Below are positions 27,098 through 35,989 of a stretch of 64,000 nucleotides of DNA, in pieces. The stretch spans positions 1,054,001 through 1,118,000 of the forward strand of contig NZ_RAHX01000001.1 in assembly GCF_003605475.1 (NCBI RefSeq). The letters are read 5' to 3'. Within the stretch, counting starts at the first letter, position 1, and the number at the start of each line of letters is the position of its first letter. This stretch comes from Aurantiacibacter aquimixticola (lineage in GTDB: Bacteria; Pseudomonadota; Alphaproteobacteria; Sphingomonadales; Sphingomonadaceae). The position numbers and the translations under genes are program-made. The notes under the pieces were generated by a model. The model was not told where the DNA came from and searched no databases. It saw only the letters and a program-made list of their open reading frames with translations.

Positions 27098-27649
27098 ATG
27101 GCACGAGGACACACGACCCTGAATTCGCCCCCGCCATCGCAGGATGAGGCCTATCGCGAAGCCGCCGAAACCTATGGCGGCGCGATCGTCCGGCTGGCAC
27201 GCGGGTATGAGCGCGATGCCGATCTCGCCCGCGACCTGGTGCAGGACATTCACGCCGCGCTCTGGCGCAGCTTTGCCTATTTCGAGCGGCAGTGCTCGGT
27301 GCGCAGCTGGGTCTACCGGATCGCGCATAATGTCGCTGTGAGCCATGTGCAGGCGGCGCTTCGGCGCAAAAGCGGCGGCCTCGTCGAGCTGGACGAGATC
27401 GACACGCTTGCCGCGCCCGACAATCCCGAAGCCGATGTGGGCGAGGCGCAGGCCTCGCAGCGCCTCCTCTCCACCATCCACCGCCTCAAGCCCGCAGACC
27501 GGCAGGTGATGCTCCTTTACCTCGAAGACCTGACCGCCGCCGAAATCGGCGAGGTGACCGGCCTTTCGCCCGGAGCCGTCGCGACGCGGATCAGTCGCGT
27601 CAAAAGCCTGCTCGCGGAAAGCTTCCAATCCCCGGAGACCGAACGATGA
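27098..27649 (+). CDS. ECF-family RNA polymerase sigma factor
   Basis: A 183-residue protein with sigma region 2 (DADLARDLVQDIHAALWRSF and RSWVYRIAHNVAVSHV) and region 4 (LKPADRQVMLLYLEDLTAAE then a helix-turn-helix ending VATRISRVK). These are the two domains of ECF sigma-70 factors. ATG 27098 lies 49 bases after greB. Its last four bases overlap the next gene (ATGA), which encodes a membrane protein, so the second gene is the obvious candidate for its regulator, though it has no recognisable anti-sigma zinc motif. Confidence 0.92.
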   Translation: MARGHTTLNSPPPSQDEAYREAAETYGGAIVRLARGYERDADLARDLVQDIHAALWRSFAYFERQCSVRSWVYRIAHNVAVSHVQAALRRKSGGLVELDEIDTLAAPDNPEADVGEAQASQRLLSTIHRLKPADRQVMLLYLEDLTAAEIGEVTGLSPGAVATRISRVKSLLAESFQSPETER

Positions 27650-28227
27650 CCCCTCAGGAATTCGCGCGCCACAGCTGGCAGGATAGTGCGCCTGCGCCCA
27701 CCTTGCCCTCGCTCGACACGCTGCGCGCGCGCTCCGACGCCTTTCGCCGCAAGATCGTGCGCCGCAACTGGATCGAATATGCTGCTGGCATCTTCGTCAT
27801 CGTGATGTTCACGGCCATGGCGTTGCTGATCCCGGTCACGGCCCTTCGCGTCGGCGCGGCGATGGTGGTGGCGGGCACGCTGGTGCTGCTGTGGCAGCTT
27901 CACCGACGCGCCAGTCCGCTGACTTCGGCCGAGCATGGGGGCGCGCTGTCGCTGCTCGAATACGAACGGCGCGAATTGATCCGCCAGCGTGACGCGCTCG
28001 ACAGTGTCTTCACCTGGTATCTGCTGCCCCTTTTGCCGGGAATGCTGGTGGTGATGGCGACGCCGTGGCTGAGCATGCCGGTGGCCGAGTGGCAATTGCC
28101 GCCCGTCGGGGTGGCGATGCGGATCGGCGCGGCGCTGGCGGTGTTCGGCGCGGTCTATCTTGTGAACAAGCTGGCCGCGCGGCGATTGCAGGAGCGGATC
28201 GCGGAAATCGATATGCTGCGTGCGTAA
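27646..28227 (+). CDS. Membrane protein coupled to the ECF sigma gene
   Basis: A 193-residue protein with a cytoplasmic N-terminal part (about 1-40), two membrane helices (IEYAAGIFVIVMFTAMALLIP and the following VGAAMVVAGTLVLLW), a charged linker (YERRELIRQRDALDSVF) and two further helices. It overlaps the sigma gene by four bases. The topology and coupling suggest a membrane-bound modulator of the sigma factor, which is inference; no conserved anti-sigma motif such as H-x3-C-x2-C is present. Confidence 0.7.
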   Translation: MTPQEFARHSWQDSAPAPTLPSLDTLRARSDAFRRKIVRRNWIEYAAGIFVIVMFTAMALLIPVTALRVGAAMVVAGTLVLLWQLHRRASPLTSAEHGGALSLLEYERRELIRQRDALDSVFTWYLLPLLPGMLVVMATPWLSMPVAEWQLPPVGVAMRIGAALAVFGAVYLVNKLAARRLQERIAEIDMLRA

Positions 28228-28250
28228 ACAGCCTTTGTGATAAAAACGAA

Positions 28251-28278
28251 AAGGCCCGCGGCGCGAACCGCGGGCCTT
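28251..28278. terminator. Bidirectional Rho-independent terminator
   Basis: An 11-bp perfect stem (AAGGCCCGCGG with CCGCGGGCCTT) and a 6-base loop lie between two convergent genes. A T-run follows on the plus side (28283-28288) and A-rich sequence precedes it (28242-28250), so it can stop transcription from both directions. Confidence 0.9.
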
Positions 28279-28301
28279 CCCCTTTTTTGTAAGCCGCAGC
28301 C

Positions 28302-30062
28302 TTACTCGGCGGCTTCGATGTCGCCATCTTCGCCGCCATCGGCTTCGGCATCGTCGCCCAGATCCTGCGCGAACAGGCTTGGCGTCTCCTCCTCGTCCGA
28401 AAGCGCGGGCATCGCGTCGGCATGGCCATTGGCCGCCCCTTCCACCAGTGAGCCAAGCGAGGAGCCATTGAGGCCAAGCTCCTTCATCAGCCCGTCCAGC
28501 ACCGGAGCCTGGGCGCGGTAGGCCAGCGCTGCCGCCACCGCATCGTTGGCGAGGTTGCCCGACCCGCCGCCGACACTGGCGGCTCCATTGGTGGAGCCTG
28601 CCGGGCCGGCGCGCTGGGTAAGGCCATCCACCTGCACGATCTTGATCGAGTCGATGGCTTCCATCGGCTTCGCGCTTTCGCGGATGACTTCCGGCAGCAC
28701 CTTGAGCAGCGCGAGCTTCGTCTGCAGCGAGATCTGGTCCATCGAGAGGATGTTCGCAGCCTCGTTCACCGCACGCTGACCGGCTGCTTCCACTTCAAAG
28801 CGGACCCGGTCGGCCTCGGCGCGCAGCTTGGTAGCGTCGGCTTCACCCTCGGCCTCGCGGCGCTGGGCTTCGGCGCGGTTGGTCGCCGCATCGCGATCCG
28901 CCTCGGCATCGACGCGGATCTTGATCGCATCGCGCTCGGCCTGCTTGGACGCCTCGATCAGTTCGATCTTCTTCTGACGTTCGGCAATCTCGCTCTCGCG
29001 GGCCGTGGCGACGCGTTCCTCGGCTTCGACGGCCTTGGCGCGGGCCGCATCGGCTTCCGAGCGAGCCTGGCTTTCCTCACGCGACTTGTTCTGAACGGCG
29101 ATCTGCTGTTCCTGTCGGGCGATTTCGAGCGCGCGGACCTGATCGATGCGGGCTTCCTCCACCAGCCGGTCGGCCTCGATCTGCTGCGCGTCGACCTGCT
29201 TCTTCGCTTCGATCTTGGCGGCATCGGCCTCGCGCTGGCGTTCCGCCTGCTCGCGAGCGATTTCGGCCATCTGCGCGGCGCGGCGCACTTCGACTTCGCG
29301 TTCCTGCGACAGCCGAGCATATTCCTGGTCGCGTCCGATCTCGAAGCTCTTCGTGTCGGCTTCGAGGTTCTTCGTTTCCATCTGCACGCGCGTGTCCTGC
29401 TCGATATCGTTGCGCAGCTTCTTGCGCGCCTCGATCTGCTCGGTCAGCTTGGTCAGGCCTTCGGCGTCGAAGGCGTTGTTGGCATTGAAGTGCTCGATGC
29501 TCGTCTGGTCGAGGCCGGTCAGGGAGACCGATTCCAGCTCCAGCCCGTTCATGGCGAGATCGTTCGAGGAAACCTGCTGCACCTTCTGCACGAAGTCGGC
29601 GCGCTGCTCGTGCAGCTCGTTCATTGTCATCCCCGCCGCGACGGAGCGCAGGGCGTCGACGAACTTGCCTTCCACCAGATCCTTCAGCATTTCGGGCTGC
29701 ATCGTGCGCTGGCCAAGCGTCTGCGCGGCCATCGCGATGGCCTCTGCATCGGGCTTCACGCGGACGTAGAACTCCGCCTTTACGTCGATCCGCAAACGGT
29801 CGAGCGTGATCAGCGCTTCGGCATCGCGCCGCATAACGCTCAGCACCAGCGTGTTCATGTTCACGGGCATCGTCTCGTGCAAGACGGGCAGCACCAGCGC
29901 GCCGCCATTCATCACCACTTTCTCTCCGCCGACGCCGGTTCGCACGAATGCGACTTCTTTGGACGCCCTACGGTAGAGCTTGATGAGGAACATGAAGAAT
30001 ACGAGGATCAGGAAGATCCCACCGACCATCAGGATGAGGCCACCATCGAACAGACTATCCAT
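28302..30062 (-). CDS. yqiK: Flotillin-family membrane scaffold protein (YqiK type)
   Basis: A 586-residue protein with an N-terminal membrane helix (LILMVGGIFLILVFFMFLI), an SPFH/flotillin domain (about 35-210, RTGVGGEKVVMNGGALVLP), and a very long Glu/Ala/Arg-rich coiled coil (about 215-460). It ends in a low-complexity acidic tail. Flotillins organise membrane microdomains. AAGGAG precedes ATG 30062. It follows the YqiJ-like gene by 41 bases, the same pairing as yqiJ-yqiK in Escherichia coli. Confidence 0.88.
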   Translation of the reverse strand: MDSLFDGGLILMVGGIFLILVFFMFLIKLYRRASKEVAFVRTGVGGEKVVMNGGALVLPVLHETMPVNMNTLVLSVMRRDAEALITLDRLRIDVKAEFYVRVKPDAEAIAMAAQTLGQRTMQPEMLKDLVEGKFVDALRSVAAGMTMNELHEQRADFVQKVQQVSSNDLAMNGLELESVSLTGLDQTSIEHFNANNAFDAEGLTKLTEQIEARKKLRNDIEQDTRVQMETKNLEADTKSFEIGRDQEYARLSQEREVEVRRAAQMAEIAREQAERQREADAAKIEAKKQVDAQQIEADRLVEEARIDQVRALEIARQEQQIAVQNKSREESQARSEADAARAKAVEAEERVATARESEIAERQKKIELIEASKQAERDAIKIRVDAEADRDAATNRAEAQRREAEGEADATKLRAEADRVRFEVEAAGQRAVNEAANILSMDQISLQTKLALLKVLPEVIRESAKPMEAIDSIKIVQVDGLTQRAGPAGSTNGAASVGGGSGNLANDAVAAALAYRAQAPVLDGLMKELGLNGSSLGSLVEGAANGHADAMPALSDEEETPSLFAQDLGDDAEADGGEDGDIEAAE

Positions 30063-30103
30063 TTCTTCTCCTTGCTGTTGAACTTTTGATCCGGCGGCGC
30101 GCG

Positions 30104-30745
30104 TCAGCCCATGGGAGCCAGCTTGCGCTCTGCCAGCGGTACGCCGAAGAAGGTCTGCCCTTCGCGCCGTACCAGTAGAATATCGTCGCCAGCCGCGATC
30201 ACGCTGGCATCTTCATGCGGCTCCACCATGACATAATGGGCGTGGCCATGGTGATCGCGCACCTTGGCGCGGGCGGGCGAGCCGCGTTCCGCCTTGCCCT
30301 CGGTGACCTTGCCGCGCTTGCCGACCAGGCTTTCCAGGCCGACCGCCGTGGTCTCGTCCTGCGGCAGCAGGCGGCCGAGTGGGCGCACCAGCGTTGCCGT
30401 GACCGGCACGCTCGCCCCGCCGGCGATCAACGCCGCCAGCCATGCGTAAAGTGGCGATCCGGTCAGCCCTTCGGCCAGTCCCTGCACGCTGACGCCGATT
30501 CCGGCGAAAAGGAGCAGGAAGGTCATCAGCCAGACGAAGAAGGGTACGCGGCCTAGCCCCAGAAGCGTCGTCAGGGCACCGCCGATGCCGGCGCTTGTCG
30601 GGTCGGCGATCATGCCGTCGGCATCGACATCGATATCGGCGTCGAACTCGAAATCGCCGACACCGATGATCTGCAACAGGCCGAGCAACACCATCAGCCC
30701 CAGCGCAATGGCAAAGGGCAGATTATAGTCGGCAAACAGGCTCAT
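30104..30745 (-). CDS. YqiJ-like membrane protein with OB-fold
   Basis: A 213-residue protein with three membrane helices (LPFAIALGLMVLLGLLQIIG, VPFFVWLMTFLLLFAGIGV and LYAWLAALIAGGASVPVTATL) separated by an Asp-rich loop (FEFDADIDVDADG). A C-terminal beta domain (VGKRGKVTEG to ILLVRREGQTFFG) looks like the NfeD/OB-fold seen in partners of SPFH proteins. ATG 30745 has GGAGG/GAGGAGAG just upstream. It is the first gene of a two-gene unit with the flotillin. Confidence 0.8.
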   Translation of the reverse strand: MSLFADYNLPFAIALGLMVLLGLLQIIGVGDFEFDADIDVDADGMIADPTSAGIGGALTTLLGLGRVPFFVWLMTFLLLFAGIGVSVQGLAEGLTGSPLYAWLAALIAGGASVPVTATLVRPLGRLLPQDETTAVGLESLVGKRGKVTEGKAERGSPARAKVRDHHGHAHYVMVEPHEDASVIAAGDDILLVRREGQTFFGVPLAERKLAPMG

Positions 30746-30909
30746 CTCTCTCCTCACCTCCCGGCAGGGCCGAGGGCGCCTTTCATTTTCGCGGGTTTTC
30801 TAGGAGAACCCCCTCCGTCCCCATTCATATGGCATAAATTCACCGATTTTGCCAGAAAAACCGGACTCCGAATGTTGGATTTTTGCCTGTTTCCTACAGG
30901 CCTCTGCGC

Positions 30910-31413
30910 ATGTACTTCATCAACATGCTCCGCCCGGTACTCCCTTTGCTCCTGCTCGCTGTCGCCAGCCCGCTATGGGCACGCGATAGCCTCGGCGTGT
31001 TCGGCCAGTGGGGCGCATTTGCGGAGCCGGAACGGCAACGCTGCTACGCCATCGCCACGGCCGATGAGAGTCGCGCGAGGCGGGATTTTCAGCCCTATGC
31101 CAGCGTCGGCACATGGCCGCGCCGCAATGTTCGCTCGCAAGTGCATTTTCGCCTCAGCCGTGAATTGGCGGAGCGCGCCAACGTGCGGCTCGCCATAGGC
31201 GGTGCGCGGTTCGATCTGATAGCGGGCGAAGGCGATGCGTGGGCGACCAGCGCCAGCGAGGATGCGGCGATCGTCACCGCCATGCGCGCCGCGGGCCGCA
31301 TGAGCATTCGCGCAACCGACAATCGCGGGAACCGCTTTTCCGATTATTACAACCTGGACGGCGCGGCCACCGCCATCGATGCCGCCAATGTGGGCTGCAC
31401 CAGGCGCGAATAA
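30910..31413 (+). CDS. Secreted conserved hypothetical protein
   Basis: A roughly 167-residue protein with a signal peptide (MLRPVLPLLLLAVASPLWA). The mature part starts DSLGVFGQWGAFAEPERQRCYAIA and ends with YYNLDGAATAIDAANVGC; the two Cys could form a disulfide. This pattern is familiar to me as a conserved hypothetical of sphingomonads close to rlmN, but no function is known. ATG 30910 or 30925 could be the start. The next plus-strand gene is rlmN, with a minus-strand gene between. Confidence 0.72.
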   Translation: MYFINMLRPVLPLLLLAVASPLWARDSLGVFGQWGAFAEPERQRCYAIATADESRARRDFQPYASVGTWPRRNVRSQVHFRLSRELAERANVRLAIGGARFDLIAGEGDAWATSASEDAAIVTAMRAAGRMSIRATDNRGNRFSDYYNLDGAATAIDAANVGCTRRE

Positions 31414-31443
31414 AAAAGGGCCGAAGGATCGCTCCTCCGGCCC
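31412..31443 (-). terminator. Rho-independent terminator of the outer-membrane barrel gene
   Basis: On the minus strand the hairpin has a GCGA (GNRA) loop, a 4-bp inner stem, one mismatch and a 6-bp GGGCCG/CGGCCC outer stem, followed by six U residues (AAAAAA at 31412-31417 on the plus strand). It lies 27 bases past the stop at 31470 and may also serve the convergent gene. Confidence 0.85.
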
Positions 31444-31469
31444 CTGAACCGCGTGTATATGGCTGACGC

Positions 31470-32156
31470 TTAGAAGCGCAGGCCGACGCCCAACGCGACT
31501 TGGTGACGATCGAGATCGGCGTCGAAGCGGCCGCTCTCTCCGGTATCGTCATCGAAAAAGTCGTCTTCGCTGAAATCGAATTCGCCTTCGGAGTAGTTGG
31601 AATAACGATATTCGAGCTTCACGAAGCTGCGCTCGCTCAAGGCGTATTCGGCGCCGGCACCGACGCGGATACCGTCGAGATCGAGGTCGGTTTCCAGCTC
31701 GGTCTCGCCATCGTCGGCTTCGAAGTTGAAGCGAGCATTTGTGTATCCGCCTTTCACGTAAAGCAGCGTGCGGGGGTTGGCGAGGATGCCTGCGCGGGCA
31801 CCGATGTAGATGTCACGGCCGGTGTCCAGACGCGCGCCGAAGCCCAGATCTTCCAGATCGCCGTCCTCGACTTCGGTATCCGCAGTAGAAGTCGACAATT
31901 CGGCTTCCGCACCGAGCACGATACCACCGACGGCGAAATCATAACCGACCCCGACGCCGTACATGAAGCCATCGATCGACTCGTCGTCGTCATCGTCTAC
32001 GTCGTTATCGACATCGCTGCCGGCCTTCGTGAGATCGAAACCTGCCAGCGCCTCGACACGCGGACCGGTAAAGGCGGAATTGTCCTGCGCGGCGGCAGGC
32101 ACGGCGAGAGCCGCACCCGAAGCGCCGGCGAGAAGGAGCGTGAGGGTCTTTTTCAT
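31470..32156 (-). CDS. Outer-membrane beta-barrel protein with Asp-rich loops
   Basis: A 228-residue protein with a signal peptide (LLLAGASGAALAVPAAAQ), alternating beta strands and a C-terminal aromatic residue (VALGVGLRF), as in small eight-stranded porin-like barrels (OmpA/OmpW-like, opacity family). The extracellular-loop-like segments are strikingly acidic: a run of five Asp in DNDVDDDDDESIDG and others such as SEDDFFDDDTGE. These could bind cations, which is speculation. ATG 32156 is favoured for GGAAA upstream. Confidence 0.85.
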   Translation of the reverse strand: MKKTLTLLLAGASGAALAVPAAAQDNSAFTGPRVEALAGFDLTKAGSDVDNDVDDDDDESIDGFMYGVGVGYDFAVGGIVLGAEAELSTSTADTEVEDGDLEDLGFGARLDTGRDIYIGARAGILANPRTLLYVKGGYTNARFNFEADDGETELETDLDLDGIRVGAGAEYALSERSFVKLEYRYSNYSEGEFDFSEDDFFDDDTGESGRFDADLDRHQVALGVGLRF

Positions 32157-32412
32157 TGGTATTTCCATTCAATCTTTTCGCGCGATCGCTCGCGCTGGGG
32201 GGACTGCTGAAATGCTGCGATCGGGCAAGGGTTTCATTAACCTGAAGCAACGCCCCGACTGTTGCCATCGCGCAACAATAATACGCGGCAAAAAGTGTTT
32301 GTTGCGCGGCAGATCGAAAAAGGCGACGTAATTTTGCGGTCAATGGACCTGCCGCTCCCGCCCCTGGACTGGCTGGTCAAGTCGGTGATCTCATCCTATA
32401 TGCGCCGTTCCC

Positions 32413-33648
32413 ATGGCCGATACGACACTGATGAGCATTCCCGGGCAGGTGGACCCGGTTCCCGTCGCGCGTGACATCACGCCGCGCGAGGATGGACGCG
32501 TGGATTTGATCGGCCTGCCGAAGAAGCGGATCGCCGAACTGTTCGCCGAAGCGGGGCTCGATGCGAAGCAGGCGAAACTGCGCGCGAAGCAGGTGTTTCA
32601 CTGGCTGTATCATCGGGGCGTCACCGACTTCGAAGCGATGACCGACATCGCCAAGACCATGCGGCCCTGGCTCACCGAACGTTTCGTGATCGGTCGCCCG
32701 GAAGTGATCGAGGCCCAGCACTCGACCGACGGGACGCGCAAATGGCTGCTACGAACCGCCGATGGCCACGATTTCGAAATGGTCTTCATACCGGATGCGG
32801 ATCGCGGGACGCTGTGCGTATCCAGCCAGGTGGGGTGCACCCTCAATTGCCGTTTCTGCCACACCGGCACGATGCGCCTGGTGCGCAACCTGACGCCGGG
32901 TGAGATCGTCGGACAAGTCATGCTGGCGCGTGATGCGCTGGGCGAATGGCCCAAGGGCAAAATGGATTTCGCCGAGATCGAGGACGAAGCCGAATACACT
33001 GCCGACGGTCGCCTGCTCACAAACATCGTGATGATGGGCATGGGCGAACCGCTCTACAATTTCGATAATGTCAAAGGCGCGCTGCAGCTAGTGATGGATG
33101 GCGATGGCCTCGCCCTCTCAAAGCGCCGCATCACGCTCAGCACCAGCGGCGTGGTCCCGGCAATGGCGCGCTGCGGTGAGGAGATCGGCGTCAACCTGGC
33201 AGTCAGCCTGCACGCCGTCACAAAGGACATTCGCGACGAGATTGTCCCGATCAACAAGAAATACGGCATCGAGGAATTGCTGCAGGCCTGCGCCGACTAT
33301 CCGGGCGCCAGCAATGCCCGGCGGATCACGTTCGAATACGTGATGTTGAAAGACAAGAACGACACCGACGAGCATGCGCGAGAACTCGTCCGCCTGTTGA
33401 AGCAGTACAAGCTGCCGGCGAAGGTCAATCTGATTCCCTTCAACCCGTGGCCGGGCGCTGTTTACGAATGCTCCACGCCGGAGCGGATCCGGGCGTTTTC
33501 GAACATCGTGTTCGAAGGCGGCATCAGCGCGCCGGTGCGCACCCCTCGTGGGCGCGATATCGATGCGGCATGCGGGCAGCTGAAGACGGCAGCCGAGAAG
33601 AAGAGCCGCGCGCAGATGGATCGCGAAGCGGCCGAAGCGCAAGCGTAA
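32413..33648 (+). CDS. rlmN: 23S rRNA/tRNA adenosine-C2 methyltransferase RlmN
   Basis: A 411-residue radical-SAM enzyme. The cluster-binding Cys residues are in [11 protein letters not shown] (C-x3-C-x2-C), and the resolving and catalytic Cys lie near ECSTPERI and in VGCTLN/AACGQL. It methylates C2 of A2503 in 23S rRNA and of A37 in some tRNAs. Length is slightly longer than the E. coli protein because of an N-terminal extension. It is followed by a small inverted repeat at 33667-33683. Confidence 0.96.
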   Translation: MADTTLMSIPGQVDPVPVARDITPREDGRVDLIGLPKKRIAELFAEAGLDAKQAKLRAKQVFHWLYHRGVTDFEAMTDIAKTMRPWLTERFVIGRPEVIEAQHSTDGTRKWLLRTADGHDFEMVFIPDADRGTLCVSSQVGCTLNCRFCHTGTMRLVRNLTPGEIVGQVMLARDALGEWPKGKMDFAEIEDEAEYTADGRLLTNIVMMGMGEPLYNFDNVKGALQLVMDGDGLALSKRRITLSTSGVVPAMARCGEEIGVNLAVSLHAVTKDIRDEIVPINKKYGIEELLQACADYPGASNARRITFEYVMLKDKNDTDEHARELVRLLKQYKLPAKVNLIPFNPWPGAVYECSTPERIRAFSNIVFEGGISAPVRTPRGRDIDAACGQLKTAAEKKSRAQMDREAAEAQA

Positions 33649-33666
33649 CGGCCGCAAAAAAACGTC

Positions 33667-33683
33667 AGACGGTGCGACCGTCT
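33667..33683 (+). terminator. Possible terminator hairpin after rlmN
   Basis: AGACGGT-GCG-ACCGTCT forms a perfect 7-bp stem 18 bases after the rlmN stop. Only a weak T-containing tail follows, so termination activity is uncertain. Confidence 0.4.
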
Positions 33684-33732
33684 CTTGTCTGGCTACGTAA
33701 CTCCCGTAGCATTTGTCATCAGGGGAGTTGTC

Positions 33733-34683
33733 ATGAAGAGCCTTTTTGCAGTTTCGTAGGCATTGTTGCTTGCAATTTCGCCGACATCCGTTGGCGCGCA
33801 GGACGATCTCGAGCGAGACAGCGTGGTTGTCGGCCCGGAGATGCCGGGCGCGTTTCTTCACCTGCCCGGTGGCGAAGGTCCACATCCCGTGATCATCGTT
33901 CTCGGCGGGAGCGAGGGCGGCGACTCCTCGGCCCGCACTTTTGCCGAGCGCTTCGGTGATCATGGATATGCCGTTCTCGGTCTGCCTTACTACTCGCCGC
34001 GTCCGGAAGGATCGGACGGACACATTCCCGGCTTGCCGCGTGCCTTCGCGAAAATCCCCGTCGATTATCTCGAACAGGCGAATGCATGGCTCGCCACTCG
34101 GCACGACATCCGCAGCGATGCCGTCGGCCTTTACGGCGTGTCCAAAGGCGCGGAGATGGCTCTGCTTGCAGGCACGCTGATCGACGGGTTTGCGGCAATC
34201 GCCGCGATCGTACCAAGCGATGTGGTGTGGGAAGGCTGGGGTGCAGGCGAAACCACCAGTTCGTTCAGCTGGCGCGGCAAGGCACTGCCCTTCGTCTCCT
34301 ACGAGGGAATGGGCCAAGAATTCGCCAACCCGACCGGACCGGAAGGGCGGCCGCGCCTGCGTTTGCCGCATGACAAGGGCCGCAACGCCAACCCTGATCG
34401 TGCGGTGCTCGCCCGCATCCCGGTCGAGCAGATCGACGAGCCGGTGCTCGTCGCAGGTGGCGATGCCGACCTGGTATGGAATTCCGGCGAAATGGCACAG
34501 GCGATTGCGGAGCGTCGCATCGCAGCCGGTTTGCCGACCGTGTCGCTCGTTTTCACCGATGCCGGACATTATCTCTCCGGCCACGGCAGCCGGGAGACAG
34601 GCAATCCTGCCAACCAGTTCGCGCAAGCAGAGATCTGGCCCGCCACCCTCGCCTTCTTTGCCGAGCATCTGAAAGAAGAATGA
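33733..34683 (+). pseudogene. Secreted dienelactone-hydrolase/acyl-CoA thioesterase-like protein with in-frame stop in signal peptide
   Basis: ATG 33733 follows a good AGGGGAG and encodes MKSLFAVS, then TAG (33757-33759), then ALLLAISPTSVGAQDD: together a textbook signal peptide interrupted by one amber codon. Downstream the frame is open and intact to 34683, encoding an alpha/beta hydrolase of BAAT/dienelactone hydrolase type (nucleophile Ser in GVSKGAEM, oxyanion region VIIVLGGSEGG, and C-terminal DAGHYLS). Translation could restart at TTG 33763, giving 306 residues with a crippled leader. Either a recent nonsense mutation, a sequencing error, or a restart. The next gene overlaps by four bases. 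Confidence 0.72.
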
Positions 34684-35273
34684 GCGATCCGGCCACACTC
34701 GCCTTTTACGAAAAGCAAGCACCCGGCCTCACGCTGAGCAGCGCGCAGGGGCCGAGCCCGGGTCTCGACGCCTTTCTCGACCGACTGAAGCCAGGCGCGG
34801 ATATTCTGGAGCTTGGCTGCGGCACCGGACGAGACGCGGCGCGCATGCTGGAGCGCGGCTTCAAAGTCGACGCGACCGACGGCGCCGCGGCAATGGTGCG
34901 CAAGGCGAATGAAAGGCACCGCGTAGGCGCACGGCAGATGCGGTTCGACGAACTGGCCGCCGATGCGAAATACGATGCTGTGTGGGCGCAGGCCTGTCTG
35001 CTGCATGTGGCCCGCGCCGGTCTTCCCGAAGTCCTCCGCCGCATCCATCGCGCTCTGCGACCCGGCGGCCAGCATTTCGCAACCTTCAAGCTCGGCAGCG
35101 GAGAAGGGCGCTGTCTGCTTGGCCGCCTGCACAACTTTCCGAGCGAAGACTGGCTGCTCGATCGCTACCACGACGCGGGTTTCGCCATCCAATCGAGCGA
35201 GGTCCATGACGGACAGGGAGCGGACGGCACGGTGCGCGACTGGGCCGCGATCGTCGCTTTCAAGCTCGATTGA
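34680..35273 (+). CDS. Class I SAM-dependent methyltransferase
   Basis: A 197-residue protein with motif I ILELGCGTGRDAARML (about 40-55), an acidic residue in VDATDG, and the central motif with DAVWAQACLLHVARAGLPEVL. This is the Methyltransf_25/11 type, related to small TehB- or tellurite-resistance-like methyltransferases; substrate unknown. ATG 34680 overlaps the hydrolase stop (ATGA), so it depends on translation of that gene, which has a stop in its leader. Confidence 0.88.
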   Translation: MSDPATLAFYEKQAPGLTLSSAQGPSPGLDAFLDRLKPGADILELGCGTGRDAARMLERGFKVDATDGAAAMVRKANERHRVGARQMRFDELAADAKYDAVWAQACLLHVARAGLPEVLRRIHRALRPGGQHFATFKLGSGEGRCLLGRLHNFPSEDWLLDRYHDAGFAIQSSEVHDGQGADGTVRDWAAIVAFKLD

Positions 35274-35402
35274 GCGCAGCGCCAAAACGCTTCATCCTTA
35301 AAATCCAATCCCAACAGGCCGTTCATCTGCGGTTGTCTGAGCCTGAACGATATCCCGACTCATCGACAGCAAGGGCCTGCCGATTGGGAAAGGTACAGAG
35401 CC

Positions 35403-35870
35403 ATGAAGAAGACACTACTTGCCATCGCCGCCGCCACCACGCTGGCCATCCCCGCCGCGCCTGCACTGGCGCAGGGCGGACCGCCGCCATGGGCTCCCGC
35501 ACATGGTTATCGCGACAATGATCGCGGTTACGACCGGTCCGACCGCTACGACCGTCAGGATCGCCGCCGCTACCGTCAGGATCGCCGCAGCGACAGGCGC
35601 TATCGCCAGCGCACTTATGACGATTACGGCCGCTATTACGAACCGCGCCGCGTGCGCCGGGGAGACCGTGTGTGGCAGGGCCGCGACGGACGTTACTACT
35701 GCGAACGCGAGAATGGCACGACGGGCCTGATCATCGGTGCTGCCGGTGGCGCACTGGTCGGCCGCGCCATCGATACGCGGGGCGATCGCACCGTAGGCAC
35801 GCTGCTCGGTGCAGCATTGGGTGCCGTGCTCGGCCGCGAAATCGACCGCGGTTCGGCACGCTGCCGCTAG
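35403..35870 (+). CDS. Secreted glycine-zipper protein with Arg/Asp/Tyr-rich region
   Basis: A 155-residue protein: signal peptide (AAATTLAIPAAPALA), then a low-complexity region rich in Arg, Asp and Tyr (repeats like YDRSDRYDRQDRRRYRQD, about 35-75), then a C-terminal glycine zipper (GLIIGAAGGALVGRAID and GTLLGAALGAVLGREID), which is the 2TM glycine-zipper domain of outer-membrane or periplasmic lipoprotein-like proteins. It is probably envelope-associated; role unknown. AAGG precedes ATG 35403 by about ten bases. Confidence 0.83.
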   Translation: MKKTLLAIAAATTLAIPAAPALAQGGPPPWAPAHGYRDNDRGYDRSDRYDRQDRRRYRQDRRSDRRYRQRTYDDYGRYYEPRRVRRGDRVWQGRDGRYYCERENGTTGLIIGAAGGALVGRAIDTRGDRTVGTLLGAALGAVLGREIDRGSARCR

Positions 35871-35989
35871 AAGTCCGCAATTGTGAATTGGGCGGTGGCG
35901 TCTCAGCTGCCGCCCTTTCTTTTGTACCACAGGCAGTCCACCCCGCTCGCCGATAGATTTCGCAGGCGTTCCCCGCTATCGCACCGGCG

